A DNA stretch of 20,095 nt from Elysia marginata (Eukaryota > Mollusca > Gastropoda > Plakobranchidae): contig BMAT01000929.1 of assembly GCA_019649035.1 (NCBI GenBank), forward strand, positions 762,686 to 782,780, written 5' to 3'. This document shows positions 1 through 10,335 of the stretch, piece after piece (the first letter of the stretch is position 1; the number at the start of each line of letters is the position of its first letter). The position numbers and the translations under genes are program-made. Under the pieces are notes generated by a model, which was not told the DNA's origin, ran no database searches, and saw only the letters and a list, made by a program, of their open reading frames with translations.

Positions 1-93
1 CTTCATCTTTCTCACTTTGATAATTTTTGCTGCAATCTGCTTCCTTAAGCACTGATTCAAACCAATTTTGTTCCTCTCTTATTCTTCTATCCT
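1..93 (-). CDS. possible exon of an unidentified gene on the minus strand, partial
   Basis: On the minus strand, an intron-like acceptor (ttcttttctaatcaag, complement of about 94-109) is followed by a frame open to the window edge. The frame reads DRRIREEQNWFESVLKEADC and then SKNYQSEKDE. Composition switches from pyrimidine-rich before the AG to a mixed, coding-looking sequence with Trp, Cys, Tyr and acidic-basic residues after it. The first two bases would complete a codon (phase 1). I do not recognise the protein. If real, it belongs to a neighbouring gene transcribed leftward, or to a transposon remnant. A short A-rich stretch can look like Lys/Glu/Arg-rich coding by chance, so this is tentative. 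Confidence 0.3.
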
Positions 94-2148
94 CTTGATT
101 AGAAAAGAACGTGGTCACATAGCATAAAAGGTAAAGGTTAACAAACAAACTAGCAAGCAAAGCACTTGATTATCCCTCTTACATTTCACGTGCTGTTTTC
201 ATGTTACATTCTGATTCATTGCAAATATAACAATAATTTTCTTTTTTCATATTTAAGCAAATAGGTTGTATTATGCATGTACATATGATAAACACTGTCT
301 TATCATTCTTTCTCCTTCCAATTAGTTGTCTGTATAGTGAAATTGGGACAGAAAAAAAAACAGGGCACAGCGGTAGGTTTATTATAAAAACCTGCCTCAA
401 CAAGGAATGCTTCTTCCAATCCTGTACTAACATCAAGCACTGGTCAGACTAATTCAATATTCTAAAATCTAGATTACAACTACATAGCAGTGTCTTGTTG
501 CATCGGACTCCTGCCTGTGGTGCCGCCTCATTCTCAGCATAAAATATGCATTATTTCCACTGAAAATAACCTGAGCATGAAGACTGAGTGTGACTTGTAT
601 GCATAACTTGTTCTTTTTCCATTATTGTTTAACTTATGAAACAAAAAATGCAATAGTGAATTCTTACAGTACAACGGTTAAATTTTTCGTCGGTGTTTTT
701 TTAGGCAAGGAAATAAATGTGAAATGAAAAAGTGATAATGAAGTTATGCATACAAAGACTTAAGTTGAAGCTTTAGATTAAATGGTATGTGTTCTTTCTG
801 AAATGAATTTTTAAAAATCTCGCAACTGCTTCATATTTGTTTAGCTGGTTCATTTTTCTGCCATTCCATTGCCAATAGATCTAAAATGAGAAATCTCTTC
901 TATTTTGAAAGAGTCATCATACATTTTCTTATTTTTTTTAATGGGTTCTGTGTGTTCCCGAGCTGGGTGCTGGTGACATACACTATTTCACCTCCCCTGA
1001 GTTTTCGGTTTTCCAGCCCTCCCTGGCAGATGGTCTCATTTTGGTAGGAGGAACGTAAATAAAGAAGATGAAAGTGATGATCAGATATGCCCCTGTGTGG
1101 CTTTCAGAGCATCATTCACATCTTTTGATGCTTGTGTTTGTGTTTTTCTTCTTAATTTGTAAGCCAGACTTTAAATGTTTGTACTTGTGCAACATCAAAT
1201 GATGCCTGTAGGATTCATGCTGTGTTACAATAGTAAAGGAAAGATGTACTGCGCACTTGATAGATAGGGAAAAAACGTTTTCTTTATCTCTCAGTTTTGA
1301 AAAAAAAATTCTAGTTATTTTTAACTTATTGTATTCTCATTGATTGTTTGCAGTTCTAAAACTTTAACATCAAACTTTTGTGATGCATTTTAGGGTCCTA
1401 CAGGCTTTTTATTGTAATTTCATTGAAGAATAACGTGGTCACATTTTTTGTTTCTATTATTTTCATACTTTTTTTCCAACTTTGCTTTTATATTGTAAAA
1501 GATGTGACGTGCTTTTGCTTGAGTACTCTTTAACTTCAATTTTATTCTATTTGTCAACGGTGCATGTTTGTAGATGTTTTTTGTTTTGTAAAATTGTAAA
1601 GGCAAAGTGTTTGAGAAGGATAAAATCAGACAGAAAGATTACTGTTAAGTGCAGGTTACAAGCTGGCTTTGCTTGAACTCTGCTTTAACTTTTACATGAG
1701 GTTTGTTAGAGGGTAACCTTCATTGTTCATATGCCAAGCACTTTGTCTTTACTAGCATAGTATTTCCTGTTCAAAGTAAGGAAGATTTGAACGTTAAGTA
1801 CATGATGATTTATTTTCTAAATTACTTTTATTTATTATCTCTTTTCTCAAATAGTAAAATATCCAGGTCAGTTTTTGGTTGGTTTTTTTTTTTGTTAAGT
1901 GTACTGGTGTCATGTTATATTTTTTGTGGGTTCTGTTATTGATATTGTTTATTTTCAAAATTTGCATTGCATGTGTTCATTATGGTTTCCCCCCCTTTTT
2001 TTTCTTCTTTTGGCTTCTCTTTTGTTCACACGTATTTGGTGGGATGCTTGTTGGGTTCATCGTTTGCCTCACCCGGGTCATAACTGTCGTCACTGACATC
2101 ACCACCAACACAATGTCACTACCGCGCTATGCCATCGGGCATGCACAG
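94..2148. other. AT-rich sequence upstream of the first supported exon
   Basis: This is mostly AT-rich non-coding DNA. Two G+C-richer patches stand out. One is at about 486-535, where the minus strand has a short open frame behind an acceptor-like tattttcag. The other is at about 950-1110, where both strands have weak exon-like signals. From about 1700 the + strand becomes T-rich, and 1900-2146 contains no AG dinucleotide before the exon at 2149. An AATAAA-type hexamer occurs at about 1057. No promoter can be assigned. If the ATG at 2151 is the start codon, this region holds the promoter and 5'UTR; if not, it is part of an upstream intron. Confidence 0.5.
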
Positions 2149-2298
2149 GCATGTTTGGAGGGGGTATTGGAATGGTTGGAGGAGGGGGCACACCCAGACA
2201 TCTCTCAATGTCTACCAGTGTCCTTTACCATAAGCGCAAACCAGAATTCTCTTCAATGAATGCTCTTAGCAGGGCCAGCAGGCCCGAGTCAACCATGG
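2149..2298 (+). CDS. MAP7: MAP7-like gene, exon 1 of window (Gly-rich then basic)
   Basis: This 150-base exon is bounded by gcacag at 2143-2148 and the donor GTAAGG at 2299. It encodes a Gly-rich start (MFGGGIGMVGGGG) and then a basic Ser-rich stretch (LSMSTSVLYHKRKPEF, NALSRASRPESTM). The two bases before the ATG at 2151 fit either a split codon (phase 1) or the tail of a 5'UTR, so this may be the first coding exon or an internal one. It ends one base into a codon: G2298 joins GA of the next exon to give Gly. Its length is a multiple of three with phase 1 at both ends if internal, so it could be skipped without a frameshift. No domain is recognisable. Placement in the gene rests on phase, strand, and composition matching the next exon. 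Sequence just upstream (about 2060-2148) is also G+C-rich but has an in-frame stop at 2094-2096, so the exon cannot extend far upstream as coding sequence. Confidence 0.65.
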
Positions 2299-5200
2299 GT
2301 AAGGAAATAAACATCGGTCTCTCTTGGCCTGCTTGTTTTTTATATACTTCTTACATAATCTTCAAAGCTTTGTTTCAATTTTCTGAGTAATCATAATCAT
2401 CTGGCATCCAAAAATGTCACTTTAATACTTGGCCATTTACACACAAGCAGGTAAAGTTTTCCTCTAACCTCTTGCATTATTTAAATACAAATATAACGCA
2501 GCTACAAAGATACCAGATTTGCACTTTCGACATGCTTTTTGTCAGCATTTACACCTGTACAAAACAAAAAAAGCACAAATGTTAGGGAAGTTTAAAAACA
2601 TGAAGATAAAGAAATCTTTCAGTTTTAAGTCCAGTCCTATACACAAAGTTCCCCATCCAAATTAATAAGATTATCACCAGATCTCCTAGTTAATAGGTGA
2701 GCTAATCTTGAAAATGTTGCACCATCTCCTTTCTATAAAAAATTTTATGACCATGCTCTGTAACTCAATGTTTGTAGATGTAGATCAATAACCACATAAT
2801 CACATGCTAAATACAGTACTCTCTTCTGCGTTTTGTTTATATTTATTTTGCTGTTCACATACTAGCTTTCTAAATATATCTATAGGCTTGCTTAGCTCTG
2901 AACAGTGCACAGTGAAACTCAGTAATAACAAAAGCTTTCTTTATGACAGGTGTTTTTGTTATTGCCAAGGAAAGGCTCAAAAAGTATTTTATAGAAAGGA
3001 GAGTTAGTAATACGCTGTGAGCCAGTTGGTGATACGGCTCTGTTCTTGCTGTTATCAAGAATAAGACACTATTAGTTTACAAAATAAGTTGTAGGGCAAA
3101 AATAGGAGAAAACAAGTTTGAAATTTTTTTTTCTAAGCCCACAGTTGTGTTTAATCCTTTATAATAAAATATAGGTTAAAGTGTATTCTTAAAGTGCTCC
3201 CAACGATGTTAAGCATACTTGCCTCCAAAGTGAAATATTTTGCTTTAAATAATAGTATTGAAAATAGCATTTAAAAGTCAAATTAAAAATGTAAGTGTCC
3301 TTCTAAAGTGATACTGACTGTGGTCCACTCACTAGTTCTGATTCATAGCATTTTATTCATGTTTTTTACCCTCATTAAAAATATTGCTTTGCTCTGAGAA
3401 AATTTAAATGTAGTAATGTGGCATTATTTGTATTGAAACATTTATCATACCCACACATAATTCGATTCTCAAATGCACTGCGTCTCCGTCAGTGCTTCTT
3501 GGTTAAAGGAAATGAGGAACAGAGTATGCATTAGGGTGTGTAGTTTGAGTCATAGAAGCAGCAGATGGATGTTAATATTACTATGACAGTAAGGATCTAA
3601 TCATGTCAATAACTGAAGGTGCAATTCGTTGGGGTAGGGATGGTTAGCAATGTGACTGATAATGTTGAGGCACAAACCTACAGGATTTATATTAATCATT
3701 ATTCATGATAATGAAATTCAGTATCAGATTACCCTCCCCCTACAGTTTGTACAGTTCGGGACTTGTGTTCTTTCGAATTATGGTTGTGAAGTGAATTGAC
3801 ACACTTTAAAAAAGCTGTTACGTCATGATAAAAATCAAAACTGGTCTGTGGTTTTTGCTTTCCTATTTTCCCATGCCTTTAAACTATATCAATACACTAA
3901 AGAAGCAGCATCTTCTGTTCTTCATTCTGGCATCTTCTTTTTTATCTGTACAGGCTCATTTTACTCAAGTCAAATTGTTTTGTCAGAATGATAGCAGGCC
4001 TTGAAAACTTCGTATGAATTTACCAGTTGCAGAAATCCTTAATGAAATGTTTTTACACAGCTGATAATATTTAGACTTGGCAACATCACCTGAATGTCTT
4101 ATTGTTGATGTATACCCTATGCACTGGTTTGAGACATAAGGCATGTTTTGCTTGATCTGTGGATCAAAACTGGCAAGTTGCCAGTTTTATGCTTCGCTTC
4201 CAAACAACATTTCTACTGAAATGAATTGCTTGAAGGAAAATTGGTATCAGGAGTCAAAGTTCTGTGGCATTGTTATTCTGTGTTGCCTTGATAATTTTTG
4301 ACAAACCGGAATAAGAGGAATGATAACTTTTAAGTCAATAAATCCCTTATAGACATAGACGGCAGCATAGTCCTTGCTTGCTTTAAGTGTTGCTGTATTT
4401 AGGTTGACCTGAGAGATTTATGAAAGTCAATTTACTCTGGGCAATTTGACTGACATCTGTTAAATGACCAAGGTGTGATTTTGATATCCAGCTGACTCAA
4501 TTCTAAATGTGATAGCAGTTGCTTCGCTGAAGTTCTATAGCTAAATGTGCCTCGATGCTTGAGGTGTAGCCTACACAATCTTTATCATTTTAAGCCCAAC
4601 TTTTCTCTGCGAAAATCGCAGTTTTGTTTTCTGTTACAAAAAAGGTTCTAGAAAAGTCATGCATATTTCTTGAAAATTTCAAATCAAGTGTTTTCAATGA
4701 TATATGACATCGAGTGCATTTAAATGAGTTATTTATAAGACTATCAAAGCCCTTTGTGCACCTGACTTTGGATATTTATAAGTTCAGAATGGGCTTGTTA
4801 TATGATGAGGTCCTCAGTAGTTCCATGTTTGTTCATCAGTATGTAATTACCACCCTGCATATGTGAGTGCATAATCTATTTCCCAGCTTTGTGTAAATAA
4901 TGTCAAAAGTTTTCCTGGAAACTTACTTAGATGGCAGGTATGTGAATGCAACTCATTGGGAGCACTGGCAAACTATTTTTTGTTTGGCTTTTATTATGCA
5001 AAGCAATAATGAAAAAAAGGACTATTTTAATTTTTTTGGCTTTGAAATGAATTTGTTTTTGTTTTTTAAGTACATTCAGTTTGACAGTCTTTTGCATTGA
5101 TCACTTTTCAAAGTTCATTGTGTAGCAAATTTAGGAATAGTATAAACTAGGTTTATAGTTTTTCCCACACTATTTTCCTTCAACAAATCAGCACCTCAGT

Positions 5201-6105
5201 TGACCACATAGACTTGAAATCTTAGCATTTAATATGCTCTGGTTCAATTTAGATATACCTTCAACCTAAAAAATTGTACACAAAATGCATATATCCTGCT
5301 GCATGTTTGGAAACAAATGTGACATTTACCACTTATCAAGAGCAGTGAGAGCATTTTTACAACTGTTAGTTTGCATTTACAATCTGAATGTATCCCAAAC
5401 TCAATACCTTTTTGCTGTGGAATGCCCCCATGCTGTGTTCTAACAATGATTCTGATCCCTGTGTGATAATGCCTTGTATGTAACACTCATTTTCATTGTC
5501 AGGGAAAGAAAAGTCAGTCATAGTAACACGGTGTGCTAAGGATCTGTGCACTACATAAAATGTTGTAACTAACCTTATGACAGAGGTGGAAAGTCATGGT
5601 GGTGGTAACAAGTGAAGCATATATTTATACTTTTAGTAGATTGATATATTTGGCTCTTACTTATACTTACCTTTTGCTTGTATCATGTAAAAGGAGTGAG
5701 AACAATTCTTTTTGTTTTATTTCATTTATTTTGATTGTTCATTTTTTTCAAATTTAATTACCACATTTTTTTTTGTTTCTGACCCTTTCCCAATTCCCTT
5801 TTTAAAAAATTTTCTCTGTACAACTTTCATTATTTTGTTTTCCCTTCCTTGTCTTCATTTTTCCCATCGCTCTATGTCTTTTGCTTGGTGCAAATGGTTT
5901 ATGAAATTGCTGCTGCTTTGCCATACTGTAAATACAAAAACTTTCCTTTGGTAAATAAATCTGTTCCTCCTATCAAACAAAATCAAAACTGAAAAAAAAG
6001 CCTTAAATACAATTCGAGAAGAGCGCTGGCCTTTTCTTAAGGGAGGAATAAAGGGGTGCATTGGAAAGCATAGGAGCTTTTCGCAAACTTTGCCTTCCTC
6101 ATCAG
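2299..6105 (+). other. intron between exons 1 and 2
   Basis: This is a 3.8 kb AT-rich intron with a GTAAGG donor and a cctcatcag acceptor. It has many stops in all frames and no recognisable protein similarity. It contains a perfect 11-bp inverted repeat at 4166-4188, one TTACGTCA site at 3818, and a possible 21-base phase-1 microexon at 5584-5604. The last 400 bases are T-rich. I see no intact mobile element or RNA gene in it. Confidence 0.7.
4166..4188. repeat. perfect 11-bp inverted repeat with 1-base loop
   Basis: AAAACTGGCAA is followed by one base and then its exact reverse complement TTGCCAGTTTT. The dyad is almost contiguous, so it suits a palindromic protein site or a cruciform better than a stable RNA hairpin. 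Confidence 0.85.
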
Positions 6106-6312
6106 GACCGTCCCCTTTCGTGACATCGACATCCTCGTCCAATCACCACTCCATGGCGGCAAGCATGCCGAGCCCAGTGCGACTGAGGGATAGAGCTGGT
6201 GGCGGTCCGCGTAAACAGCGACCCAACAGCGTGGCTACTTCAATGCCTAGCTTCCTGGGTGGGGAACCAGCACGCTCTCCTCGAAGCAAGAGTACTGACA
6301 GAGGGGGCAGAG
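6106..6312 (+). CDS. MAP7: MAP7-like gene, exon 2 (Ser/Arg-rich linker)
   Basis: The exon is 207 bases long. The acceptor is a pyrimidine-rich tract ending cctcatcag at 6105, and the donor is AGAG|gtagag at 6313. It carries phase 1 at both ends. It encodes residues 51-118 plus the two split codons (Gly50 before, Asp119 after). The sequence is Ser-, Pro- and Arg-rich and has two similar phrases, AASMPSPV and ATSMPSFL, each a Ser-Met-Pro-Ser core. RSPRSKST near the end is the kind of basic-Ser motif that proline-directed or basophilic kinases modify. The high net positive charge fits the microtubule-binding half of a MAP7 protein, but no named domain is visible. The donor is not the strongest consensus (GTAGAG), so the 3' border is less certain than the 5' border. 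The phase match to exon 3 supports it. A TTG codon at 6090 is intronic and is not a start. Confidence 0.75.
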
Positions 6313-6954
6313 GTAGAGTGGAAGTGCACGCAATGACCATTAATTTTTATGAAAAGGGGCTTTTAAAAGTTGCTAAACTTGGTGTATCAACATTAACGTT
6401 TTTTAAACAAGAAAGTACAGTTTGAAGAAAGTTCAATTTCATTTTTTAAAAGTTATCAAAGTTATCCCAGAAAAGTCAAGGGAAGGTATAAAAAAGGAGC
6501 AAATCTCACCGAAACATATTGAAGATGGAACAGAAAATAAAAGAATGTATTGTATTATATGTATAGCTGCATTTTCTTAATAGACCTCTGCTTAACCTGA
6601 AAACAAGCAAAAGGTTTTCCAAAGCTTTCTGCATTTTCTCTTCAAACTTGTTTCAATAGCTGCCTTGGTCTATTATCGTCAGCTGTAAATTGAAATACAA
6701 TTTGTTCTTCCTGTTCCTTATGCAATTATAAAAATATTAATTGAAGGTGAGTCTAACAAGTTTCATATGTCATTATACTCAAAATTTAACGGATAGCAAA
6801 GGGAAGGCATGCTACCACCCATTAAAAAGCAATTTTAAAATACACAGTTTGCGGTGAATATTCATATGACTGCAATAATATGTGTCAGAAAGCAGATTTT
6901 TGTGACTGCTGCTGCTTATGTCTTTCACACTTTAAAAAAAAGTAATATTTTGAG

Positions 6955-6956
<2 letters not shown>

Positions 6957-7020
<64 letters not shown>
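6957..7020. repeat. (TC)n microsatellite, intron 2
   Basis: This is an uninterrupted TC dinucleotide run of about 32 units, followed by an impure pyrimidine-rich tail to about 7076. It lies on the sense strand of the gene, so the pre-mRNA carries a (UC)n tract. It produces false Leu-Ser and Arg-Glu repeat open frames on the two strands. Confidence 0.97.
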
Positions 7021-7028
<8 letters not shown>

Positions 7029-7088
7029 CCTTTCTTTCTCTCCCTTCCCTATCTCTCTCTCTTCCCCCTCCCCTTGCGTTTTTTTTGG

Positions 7089-7111
7089 TGTGTGTGTGTG
7101 TGGGGGGGGGG
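7089..7111. repeat. (TG)n followed by a G10 run
   Basis: A short TG dinucleotide run is followed directly by ten Gs and then TATAAATAG. It is simple sequence close to the TC tract. Confidence 0.85.
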
Positions 7112-8784
7112 TATAAATAGTTGTGGTTATAGTTAGCTGACACATATCTGATTCTTTGAAGAGTATACAACCTCGTCTATACTTGATGTTAAAAGGTTTT
7201 TTTTACTGTTCAGATCACTTTGCCACTTGAGCACCTCAAGCACCCACTCCACTACTCACTTTCTTCCCTGGCCTTAATAAACTACCTGAAGACAATTTAC
7301 CTGATATACAATTAAGAATGTGTGTACTTTGTTTAATCATAATTAGCTTATTTGGTGTGAACATAAATGAAAGGTTAAAAAACTTTTCTACTTTGCGTAA
7401 TTTAAAGTGTTCAGTTTTATTTTATCATGAATGCAAAAATTATTATAAAACTTTTACATTTCTAGAAATATTCTGGTTTCATTTCAATTAAGATAAGTTT
7501 TCAGCTTTGAATTGTTCAATTTCTACTTTTCCCGCCCTCTGTACCACCCAACAACCCTTCCTCACTTTTCCGCAAGTAAAAAAATGCTTTCTTGTATGGA
7601 AAAATGCAGTTATTTTAAAAATACCATTCTGAATATACTAATATTTGTAGAGATGGTTTTGGTATGAAAAGCCCTCAGGAAAAGTTTCTGTGGTAGCTCT
7701 AGTATATTGAAGTGATAGCCTGTTGGCATCTCTCTATATATCACAACTGCAATAGAGAGGATTAATTTATTCTATAAAATTATGACAAAAAGCTGGTAAA
7801 ATTTCTCTTTTGTCATCTCCCTTTGTTTTCTTTCCTCTTTGTTTTTATAATAAATTCTCTGCACTAAAATTTAGTAGCTACCGTTTCCTTTTTATATTAT
7901 TCATACTTTAACCAGCCTGATCATAAACTTTTTTTCTGTAAAAAGTTTTAAAACCTCTCTTAAAAATATCTAAATGATTTTACCCATAGAGTACATAATC
8001 ATAAGCAAAAGCTGTGACCTCTTTGTTTAAAACCTATCCATATTTTTTTTGTATATGCAGATTTCAGTTAAGCTATTCAATTTTTAATAATTAAACAATT
8101 ATGAAACTGTTTAGAAGTAACGTTTGTGAGCCTTAGTAAACGGCAATATATATAGTAGTTTAAAATATTGGTTTCAGTCAAACAAAATATAGCTCAGTGG
8201 CTGATTAAGACTGAAAATTGATCTTTGTGTAATTTGCACAAAGTATTTGCATGATACCTGTTGTTAGTTCATGTTAGGTTAGAATCAAAGATATTTAAGA
8301 ACACACTGTAATGAGTAAAAAATAAAATTAAGCTACATGTTGAAAATTTTTTTTGATATGTTTGATTTCAATACTTGATAGTTGTAAAGTAAACTGCGGT
8401 TAGCAGTTGATGTTTTTTTAATTCAAATATCAAAAAGCAATGTTGTACATTACTTTTACATTTGATTATTTTGTTGCTGTTGGTGGTTTTAAACTTAAAG
8501 AATCTACATTTTGTTTTGCATGAAAGTAAAGCTTTGAATTATTTGAACACCATAGACATAGTATTATCGGTTTAAACTAATATTTGATATTTCTAGTTAT
8601 TACGCTTTTTAATCATTATAAAGGATTAACAACCATTCACAAATTGTGAAGCATGAAATGATATCTTGGAAATAAGAATTTTCACTGCAAATCTAGGATA
8701 AGATAAAAATATTTTGTTTTTCTATTTTCCAAACTTTCCCCCCCCTAAATTTACAGTATATATGTTAATGTTTGTATTAATCAG

Positions 8785-9020
8785 ACCGCTCGAAAGCACG
8801 CTCATCTTCACGGAGAGAGAAAAGCAAGGAGGCTTTGGATAAATCAAAGGATGGTGACCAGGAAGAAGGCAAAGATGGGGCTACCAAAGAGAAGAAAACA
8901 CCCTCAAGGGTCTCTTTGTCATTCTTTGACCGCTTGGCAACTCCAAAGTTTAGCAAGAAAGATCCTGTTGATCAATCTCCTAGAGAGGCACCTCCTAAGA
9001 AGGATACACCAATCCTACGG
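8785..9020 (+). CDS. MAP7: MAP7-like gene, exon 3 (charged, with FDRLATPK motif)
   Basis: The exon is 236 bases, from ttaatcag at 8784 to the donor ACGG|gtaact at 9021. It starts in phase 1 (AC completes Asp119) and ends in phase 0. It encodes residues 120-197: first RSKARSSSRREKSKEALDKS, an Arg/Lys/Ser run, then an acidic-basic mixed stretch, then RVSLSFFDRLATPKFSKKD and a Pro/Lys-rich end. The hydrophobic island SLSFFDRLATPKF in an otherwise disordered, charged region looks like a short linear binding motif. Vertebrate MAP7 has Ser-rich stretches with leucines in the comparable region (for example around RLLTPTHSFLARSKS), but I cannot claim one-to-one homology by eye. The base composition is clearly coding against AT-rich flanks. 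The in-frame TTG at 8835 is ordinary Leu, not a start. Confidence 0.8.
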
Positions 9021-10287
9021 GTAACTTTTTATGTCTAATCCTTTCCTTTGCATGGCTTCAGGATGTTCTACTTTTCTTATCGATATTTTTATGTTATCAC
9101 TTTTTTTTAAATATTTAAATCTATTTCGCTCAAATAGATTTTGAAGTTGACTGTTAAGAGATTTTTTAAAAGTTATTTTTGTCCTCTGGACTAAAATTTT
9201 AGTCTTAAAAGTTGTTTTGAGTATTCTTTTATGCGTTGTCCTCTTGATGGTGTGCATTTTTCTTCATTTTCTTCGCTATGTGTGTTCGATTTTTCGTCTT
9301 AACTTGATCATGAATGGTATTGGTGATTTCACAGTGGATTTTATGACAAGTACATTTATATGCCCACAACACTATTTAAAAAGCCTTCAAAAATTGTCTG
9401 ATGTTTACTTACGTCAGCCTTTTAGTGGAAAACAGAATTGTCTCTTTTGTTTTTCTAGCCTTCAAAGTGTAGATGAGGACACTTCTAATCAGTTTCTTTG
9501 GTTATTGTTTGCAATTAAGTCTCACCATTTGGGGAGGGGGGGGGGGGTTAAATGTATCATGTTCTACTTAGCTGGTCAAGAATTAAAAATTTTAGATTAA
9601 AATATTTTTCCACAGTTTCTAGACTTTGTAGAAAATATCAACTTCTAATTATATTTTATTGCAATGATAGAAGTAGTGCTGATTGTTTACAAATTGGGGA
9701 TATAATTTCTGATACTTAGTTCTTTTGGCTTTGGGTCTGGAAGAAATATAATTTGTTTAAAATGTAATTGATATCATGAAATTAGATTAGATAATTAAAG
9801 CCATAGTCAGTGGCAAGATTTAGGCTCATTTTAATTTTAAACTATGGTTTAATGCATTTCTCTATCTCTTTTTTTCTTCAAGATAATTATCATTTAAATG
9901 TTTAAGCAGAAAATTCACTCAACTCCTTACAATTGTTAAAAAGATTTTAAAGGAATGAAATTAGCAATTGTTTAGTCTGTAGTATTCATAGTTTCTACCC
10001 TTCCCGTCCATGTATTTCAAAGTGCTACTTTCATACTTGACTCTTTAGGAATGACATGAAGACATATTGTTTGTTTGTTTGGTTTTTTTTTTTCAATATA
10101 AAACTCTAGACCCTGCCTTTAATCTGTATGTTTAAATTTTTTTTTCTTTGCTGTTCGCATTCACCCATAAAAACACCCCAAGAATCTGTTGGATATTTTT
10201 TTAAGCGCATATTGAGCATTTGGTTGGCTGGCCCAATTTTTAGCTCTTTGATTGTGTTTTCTCTCTCTTCTCTCTTGCGTGTTCTAG
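9021..10287 (+). other. intron between exons 3 and 4
   Basis: This is a 1.3 kb T-rich intron. It includes a chance open frame at 9217-9600, a G-run (GGGG, A, then twelve Gs) at 9531-9547, and a TTACGTCA site at 9409. Its last 30 bases are a strong CT-rich acceptor tract. Confidence 0.68.
9531..9547. repeat. G-rich homopolymer (G4-A-G12)
   Basis: Four Gs, one A and twelve Gs stand in a T-rich intron. The length is prone to sequencing error and to slippage. It could form a G-quadruplex in DNA or RNA. Confidence 0.85.
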
Positions 10288-10335
10288 GTTAAATTTGCAG
10301 ATGATGGAAATGTCACAGCAAGAGCTAAGCCTCAG
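10288..10335 (+). CDS. MAP7: MAP7-like gene, small exon 4 (16 codons, symmetric)
   Basis: This 48-base exon follows a pyrimidine-rich acceptor (ctctctcttctctcttgcgtgttctag, 10261-10287) and ends CCTCAG|gtgccc. Both borders are phase 0. It encodes VKFADDGNVTARAKPQ, residues 198-213. Joined to exon 3 it reads ILR-VKFADDGNV, and to exon 5 AKPQ-LSPRKAY, both continuing the hydrophilic, basic character. Supporting points are the good acceptor, the phase match on both sides, and stop codons in frame within about 40 bases of the donor. The donor (GTGCCC) is weak. With the short length and 0-0 phase, that makes this a likely alternatively used exon. Without transcript data it is the second least certain exon of the chain. 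Confidence 0.62.

Larger units (their letters stand above)
6313..8784 (+). other. intron between exons 2 and 3
   Basis: This is a 2.5 kb AT-rich intron. The only prominent element is the (TC)n tract at 6957-7020 with its impure pyrimidine tail, followed by a (TG)n stretch and ten Gs (7089-7111). The rest (about 7120-8784) is unremarkable AT-rich sequence without supported genes. Confidence 0.7.

Noticed and set aside
1017-1043. 27-base + strand microexon (PSLADGLIL) after ttttccag
   Set aside because: The borders are AG/GTAGG, but the length and phase do not give the one carried base that exon 1 would need, and no other exon exists to join it to. It was kept only as part of the unresolved G+C patch.
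1879-2259. 126-codon + strand open frame overlapping exon 1 in another frame
   Set aside because: It is mostly Phe/Leu/Val from poly-T intron. It ends at a stop inside the exon and disagrees with the phase chain of exons 1-3.
6090-6425. Start of exon 2 at the TTG at 6090 and continuation to the stop at 6423
   Set aside because: A clear acceptor AG lies at 6104-6105 and a donor at 6313. The phases fit exons 1 and 3 exactly, and the sequence after 6313 is intronic.
6885-7170. Arg-Glu and Leu-Ser repeat open frames over 6854-7170
   Set aside because: They are translations of the (TC)n microsatellite in different frames, not genes. The same applies at 15037-15305.
9217-9600. 127-codon open frame on the + strand in intron 3
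   Set aside because: The protein is a string of hydrophobic residues from T-rich intron sequence and passes through a poly-G run (GRGGG). It lacks splice support on its own, has no recognisable domain, and lies between two well-phased exons.
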